DNA of 64,000 nucleotides from Tridacna crocea (lineage: Eukaryota; Mollusca; Bivalvia; Cardiida; Cardiidae). A program made the position numbers and the translations under genes. The stretch is from positions 38,122,173 to 38,186,172 of the forward strand of contig OX031070.1 in assembly GCA_943736015.1 (NCBI GenBank). The letters run 5' to 3'. Shown piece after piece: positions 27,301-33,300 of the stretch (position 1 is the stretch's first letter; each line of letters starts with the position of its first letter). Below the pieces are notes generated by a model that was not told the DNA's origin, searched no databases, and saw only the letters and a list, made by a program, of their open reading frames with translations.

Positions 27301-30300
27301 GAGCCAGTGACAAAATCTTCCTTTGCTTTACAGCTGTTACTGGACAAAATCTTGGACTCCAAACTGCCCTACGCATTGAAGGCGCTATTTGACGCGATGA
27401 AGTTTAAGTACAAGAAAGTCTACGAGCTTGTGATGTCGATACGGAAACAGACATATAAAGAAGGGGTGATCACTACTGTCGGTACGTTTATTTTTTTTTT
27501 TAATATTCCTTGATCTAAGCGATTACCTGAGATTAGTGTGGTTGCCCTTTTTAAATTGTCTGTACGTTAAACCTGCTAGAATACCAGAACCATTTTACGG
27601 GCCTTATAGGCTAGTGTAGACTCTTGAAATCAGTATTTTGAGAGTATACAGTAGTTTTTGTACTGTGAAAGCCTTCATCTGACTTAAATACTGCTGCTCC
27701 TCCTCCACTTTCTCCTCCTCCTTTTAATACTAATCAGGTTTAGCTATTAGACTTTTAAGAACGGTTTATCTTTTTACTTGTTCATGGGTTTTGATCCGGT
27801 TTCAAGCTTCATTTGACTCACTGGGATTTTGATGGGAGTGTCCTTAGGCAAGAATCTCTAGCGCCCAGCTTGGCATTGGTGAAACCTAGGAAATACGCGA
27901 ATACATGTATGTGATCTGTCGCCGTGATGTGACCGAAATATTGTTGAAAGCGGCATTAAACACTATTCAATTAGTCAATTAATCATAATATTTACGATAT
28001 TCCTTTATTTCTAGATGTATCAGGTATAACCCAGGATGCCTTAGTCAACGAGTACAAGAATCAGTTTTCGAGAGTCTGTCCGTTTCCGTGGACATCTAGC
28101 GTTCAAGCAAGTATAAGAGACTGCTTTACACCGTTGGACATTGTAGACAGTGACGGGTAAGTCACTAACTTACATATAAGTGAGGCTTCAGGGGCGTAGG
28201 TAGCCCAAAATAAGATGTACGCACAATTAATTGTGCGTACATCTTATTTTGGGCTACCTACACCCCTGAAAGAGCCTAAGGGGAGGGGGGATTTCCCAGC
28301 AGGGTTTGGAGGTATCCATGTGGAAATTTTTGAATTGGTCTAAAAAATGCCTGTTCCTTCTTTCTGTTATTCATTTATCCTTTTCTTTCTTTCTGTTATT
28401 CATTTATTTCTTCTTCTTCTTCTTCTTCTTCTTCTTCTTTGCTCTTTTCTTCTTCTTCTTCTTTGTGCCCGCCCGGGTGGCTCAGTGGTGAGCGTGTTGG
28501 ACTCATGATCTGGTGGTTGTGAGTTCGATACCCGGTTGAGGTGAATTTTCTTTCCGGTGTATTTTCACCTCTCACCTCTGCTGAAGTATGTGAGAAAAGT
28601 AGTCGATGGCTTTGGAAAGAAAGTTGTGTTAGTACCGGTGTGAGAAAGCCAGGAAACACATGTGTGTCACCGACCGCCATGATATGACCTTAGCTGTTAA
28701 AGTGGCGTTAAACTCCAATACAACCAACCAACTAATCTTCTTCTTTTGTTGTTGTTGTTGTTGTTGTTAATGTTGTTGTTGTTGTTGTTGTTGTTGTTCT
28801 TCTTCTTCTTCTTATCATTATTGTTATCATTATCATCATCCTCATTATTACAAATAACAATAGTTATTATTAGTATTAATATCTTAAGTGTTACAGCCCG
28901 GCCGAGTAGCTTAGTGTTTCGCTGATCTGACTTGTGACCTGTAGGTTGCGGGTTCAATACCCTGTCGCGGGAAACTTCCTTTCTTTCCGGTTATTTTTCG
29001 CCTCTCACCTCTGATGTATAAAAGAAAAGCAGTCAGTGGCTTTGGAAGGAAAGTTGTTTTAGTACTGGTGTGAGAAAACCAGGAAACACATGGATGCGTC
29101 ACTGAACACCATTATATGACCTCATCTGTTTAATTCATTACCAAACGACAACGTTTTTGGCCCGTCCAAATTGAAAGCATTTGCAGACGACAAAATGAAA
29201 GTGACTGAAAATTTGAAATTTGTTTTGTGAAGGGAAGAAAACATTGTGGGAAAAGGAGAAAATGCTGGTTACCAGCATTTTCTCCGTTTTCCACAATGTT
29301 TTCTAGCGGCTTCTTTCTTAGGGTCGTCAAAATTAGGGATTGTGTGGTAATGGGTTAAATGGTGTGACTGTCCAATACAAACCATAAACAGTGTTACATG
29401 ACTTATCATCACCTCCATTATTTATTTGCAGCCGAAAACTGCATGCCAGCGAATTGCTACCTCCACCCGCCATGTTTGGAAAAGGTCAGCGCATCGTTCT
29501 TGAAGGTCCAAGCGGAAGTGGAAAAACGTTTCTCTGCGCATGGCTGGCGTACATGTGGGCGACACAACGTCACAGCTTTCGTCATCGATACCAACACGTT
29601 CTGTTCTTAAATATGTTTAACTTGCATGGAATTTTAGAAACTGCCGTTTACAAAGACTTATTTCCAGAAAATTTTAAAATAAGTGTTTCAGATTTCTGGT
29701 CAATGCTTGAACGACATTCCAAAGATGTTTTATTCATAATTGATGGCTATGATCAGCTACAATCGGTTGATCTCTCGGAAATTCTCGCAGGTACGAGATT
29801 TCGTGACAGTACGGTTCTAGTGACGCAAAGCCCCCAAACGACGATTCGGGATGGCTTTCAGCCTGACACTAAATGGTTCAATCTAGGATTCAGTGAGGGA
29901 AATGTAAAAAGGTGCTTCAGAAATGCCGTGGTGCTATCTCAGTATGAACATGAACAGTTTGAAAAGCTATACTTTTTGGCTGGAAAGGAAAACTGGCCGT
30001 TGCGACCTCACCTCGCGAATCCAATGTTAGCCATTATGGCTTTTGCCATTTACGACGTCTTGAGAAAGTCCACCATTTTGAAGGAAATGAAAACACCATG
30101 TGAGCTTCTGGAGAAATATGGAGTCGCCATGGCAGTCTTGTACTGTAGAAAGCATAAAATTGACATCATAGGTTACGAGTTCCCGGATGATGTTTTTGGC
30201 GCAATCGGAGAACTTTACAAGTTATCGTTCAAATGTCTAATCCAAAACCAAGTTCTGTTAACTGAAGCTGAAGTATTAGAAGAAACGAAAAATCCGATTG

Positions 30301-33300
30301 TTCTGAAATTTGGGGCTTTCAGCAAGTTTCTAAGCAAGACGCATTTAGTGTTTACCTGTCGATTTACGATGGATTTTCTAGCGGCCAGATTTATCGCTGA
30401 CATGGTTTATGAAGACATCGAAGACATCATACGTGAGAACAAGATGGTGAAGCTACCAAAATACACGGAGGTAGGTAATGAGGGCCAGCCTTCAGTTATT
30501 TCCCTTGATTCTCCTCCAGTACTACATTGGTCCTGAAAAGGGTATTACTTGGATTTTATCCTTGATTTTCTTCCAGTGAACAGCTAGTTTCTTGAGATAA
30601 TATTGCAAGTAAATCTAATAAGATTGCTTTACAAATCAGTGTATGCGTAGTTCTTGATGATCAAGAACAGAATTTGAATTGAATTACATGCCGAGCTTAG
30701 ACAAACATAAAAAAAAATGTTATGTTTATCGCAATATTCTCAAGGGAACCAAGGATAAAATTAAAGGAATACAGTTAAATGGACCAATCTGTTATTTGGA
30801 TACCCTTTGTGTTTATCTGGTAAGGAAGATAATCTAATATCCAGGAATGGCCCACCCCGCCCTCATTTGGCGTGGCTGAATGTGCTTGCTTTTGACCTAT
30901 TTTTCGGTACCGAGAGCTCCACATAACAGGGAGTGATGGTATTCCAAATCCTTTATTTCTCTTCCAAACCCTATGTTGTAGGTACTCATTAGAATCGTCT
31001 CGATGAGACGATTCTAATGAGTACCCACAGCATAGGATTTAGAGGAGAATAATTAATATTTTCAATTTTGAAATCAAAATCACTCCCTCTAACTGGAGCT
31101 CAGGCTACCGATAACAAAAGAAAGAATATGAATTTGGTACTGATAAAGAATGAATAAATGCTATTTTGCGATTGGCAAAAAATTTGAACATTGTTATTCA
31201 GCGGGTCCTATTGCCATATTTGCTTGCACATTAACAAACCCACATCTTGAACTACTTAGCGGACCATAGTAAATGAATGTAATAAAGAATAACTCTTTTC
31301 TTGTTCTATTTTTTCCACAAGCGTTACCCGCATTTAACCGTTTCCCAAACAAGCCCTTGTTTTTACGTTTTTGCATTACAAGTCTTTTGAAAACACTGTG
31401 GGAAAAGGAGAAATTGCTCGTAACGAGCAATTTCTCCTTTTCCCACAGTGTTTTCTGTCCGTTCAGGTAATTCTCTGCCATTGTTATGAAAGTTAGAATT
31501 GTCGTCTGCAAACTCTTTCAATTTGGAAGAGTCTAAAATTTGTCGTTTGGGAAAGGGTTAATAAATGGAAAAAGATGACAAAAAAGAGGCATCTGCCCGT
31601 GGGATTACTTTTCATTCCCAGTATTTTACATTATATATTGAGCCAGAAAAAAAGTTCAAATATTCATACTCCAGTATCTCTTACGTCGTCCATCTTTTTT
31701 ATTAAAAAAAAAATCTTATTTCTACTTTTAGCTAATGTCCTTTCTTTACGGTCAATATCGAGACGACCAGGACACTCCTCTGCTACAAGCCCTATTTGAC
31801 CAACTCGCAGCGAGAAATGAGTACTGCGTCCGAGGAAAGCTACTTCCGGTGCCATCTGTCGCGTCATCACCGGAAGCGGAACTGAAGGTCAAAGTACCAC
31901 GTGGTATACTTCCAGATTTCTATACAAGCTTACAATGTCTTGCAGAGTGCTTTGAGCGACCCGATATGGTTGGAGTGATAGCACAGTCTCTGCCCGAAAG
32001 GTAAGCTGGTTTAGATCCTTTTTAACCCTTTACCACACCATCCCGACTATTAACGAACATGGGGCGGAAAACAAAGTAGGAAAAAGAGCAAATGCTGCTA
32101 ACCAGGATTTTCACCTTTTCCAACAATGTTCTTATCCTTCCGAAAACAAAATTTAATTTTGTAGTCATATTCATATGATCGCCTGTAAGTGCTTTCAAAA
32201 AAGAAGGGTCTAAAACTTTGTTGTCTGGTAAGGACATGGACGCAGTTTGTACACAGTGATTTATAGGACACAAATATACATAAACCACGCTCTGTGAAAA
32301 GGAGGTTAGGTGTATCTGCTAAAACTATCACCTCATGTTAGCCCACAAGGCCGGCGCAGACTGACATGGATTGAAACTTATTTTTTTCTATCTGAAATAT
32401 ATCTGGGCCCGTGTTCACCAACCATTCTTAAGAACGTTCTTGTGTTATTCTCTAGAATTTTCTACATTTGTAAGTAACAAAACTTCTGATTGGCTAAACC
32501 ATTCGGTTTAGCCAATCAAAAGTTGTGTTACGTACAAATTTAGAAAACCTTAGAGAATGAGACTAAGAATTTTCTCAGGAATAGTTAGTATATACAGGCC
32601 TTGGATGTAAAAGGACCATTCTACGTCATGATTCAGTGGCTTATCAGACAATCTGGATTTTGCGGATCTATAACTTAATGAATGAATAGCGTTTTAAGGC
32701 CCGTCGACAACTTAGGTCATATTGGGCGCACTTACTTAGTAAACAGTAATGTAGGGTGAAAATTAACATACATGTGCAACAACATAAGACAAACATGATA
32801 AATGAGGAATGGACGAAACACAAAATGATGCCCCTTTTGTCGCCTTTTACGACATGCATGCTGTCACTTTTGTTCTGCCAGATGAAATGGCAGATGTGAC
32901 GATCGTGGGACTGCAGTGGTTTATTCTTAAACCCCCGACTAAACCACACGGGGTCCCACTATCTGCTTCTCGTATTTTTTTCCATGTCAGATGACCCTTC
33001 TACTTCAGGATTTAGGCAGTTGTTGCGCAAAACGGGTTATATTATATTTCATGTATCTATTTTTAGAAATGTTATGGGTAAAGAAATGTCGTAATTTAAG
33101 CAGGGGGAATTATTTCCCCGTGACAGTGAATTTTTTTCTCCTGCCGAAAATCTGGAACTACTTTCTACTGTCACTAGACGTTGACAAAATAATCAGAGGA
33201 AATATTATATTTAGTTTATTTCATCAGCTTGTGGTTATATGGGGAAATATTTGCCCAAAAAAGGGAAAGGTATGCGAAAATAACTCGTGCCTTACGGCAC

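Noticed and set aside
28189-28268. Bacterial-type transcription terminator
   Set aside because: The genes are eukaryotic, and the hairpin is far longer than a terminator and lacks a U-run.
28467-28540. Functional tRNA gene
   Set aside because: A and B boxes are present, but the acceptor and anticodon stems do not pair well and a SINE body follows directly.
28697-28957. Asn-rich open frame on the minus strand
   Set aside because: It is produced by a GTT/CTT microsatellite and SINE sequence.
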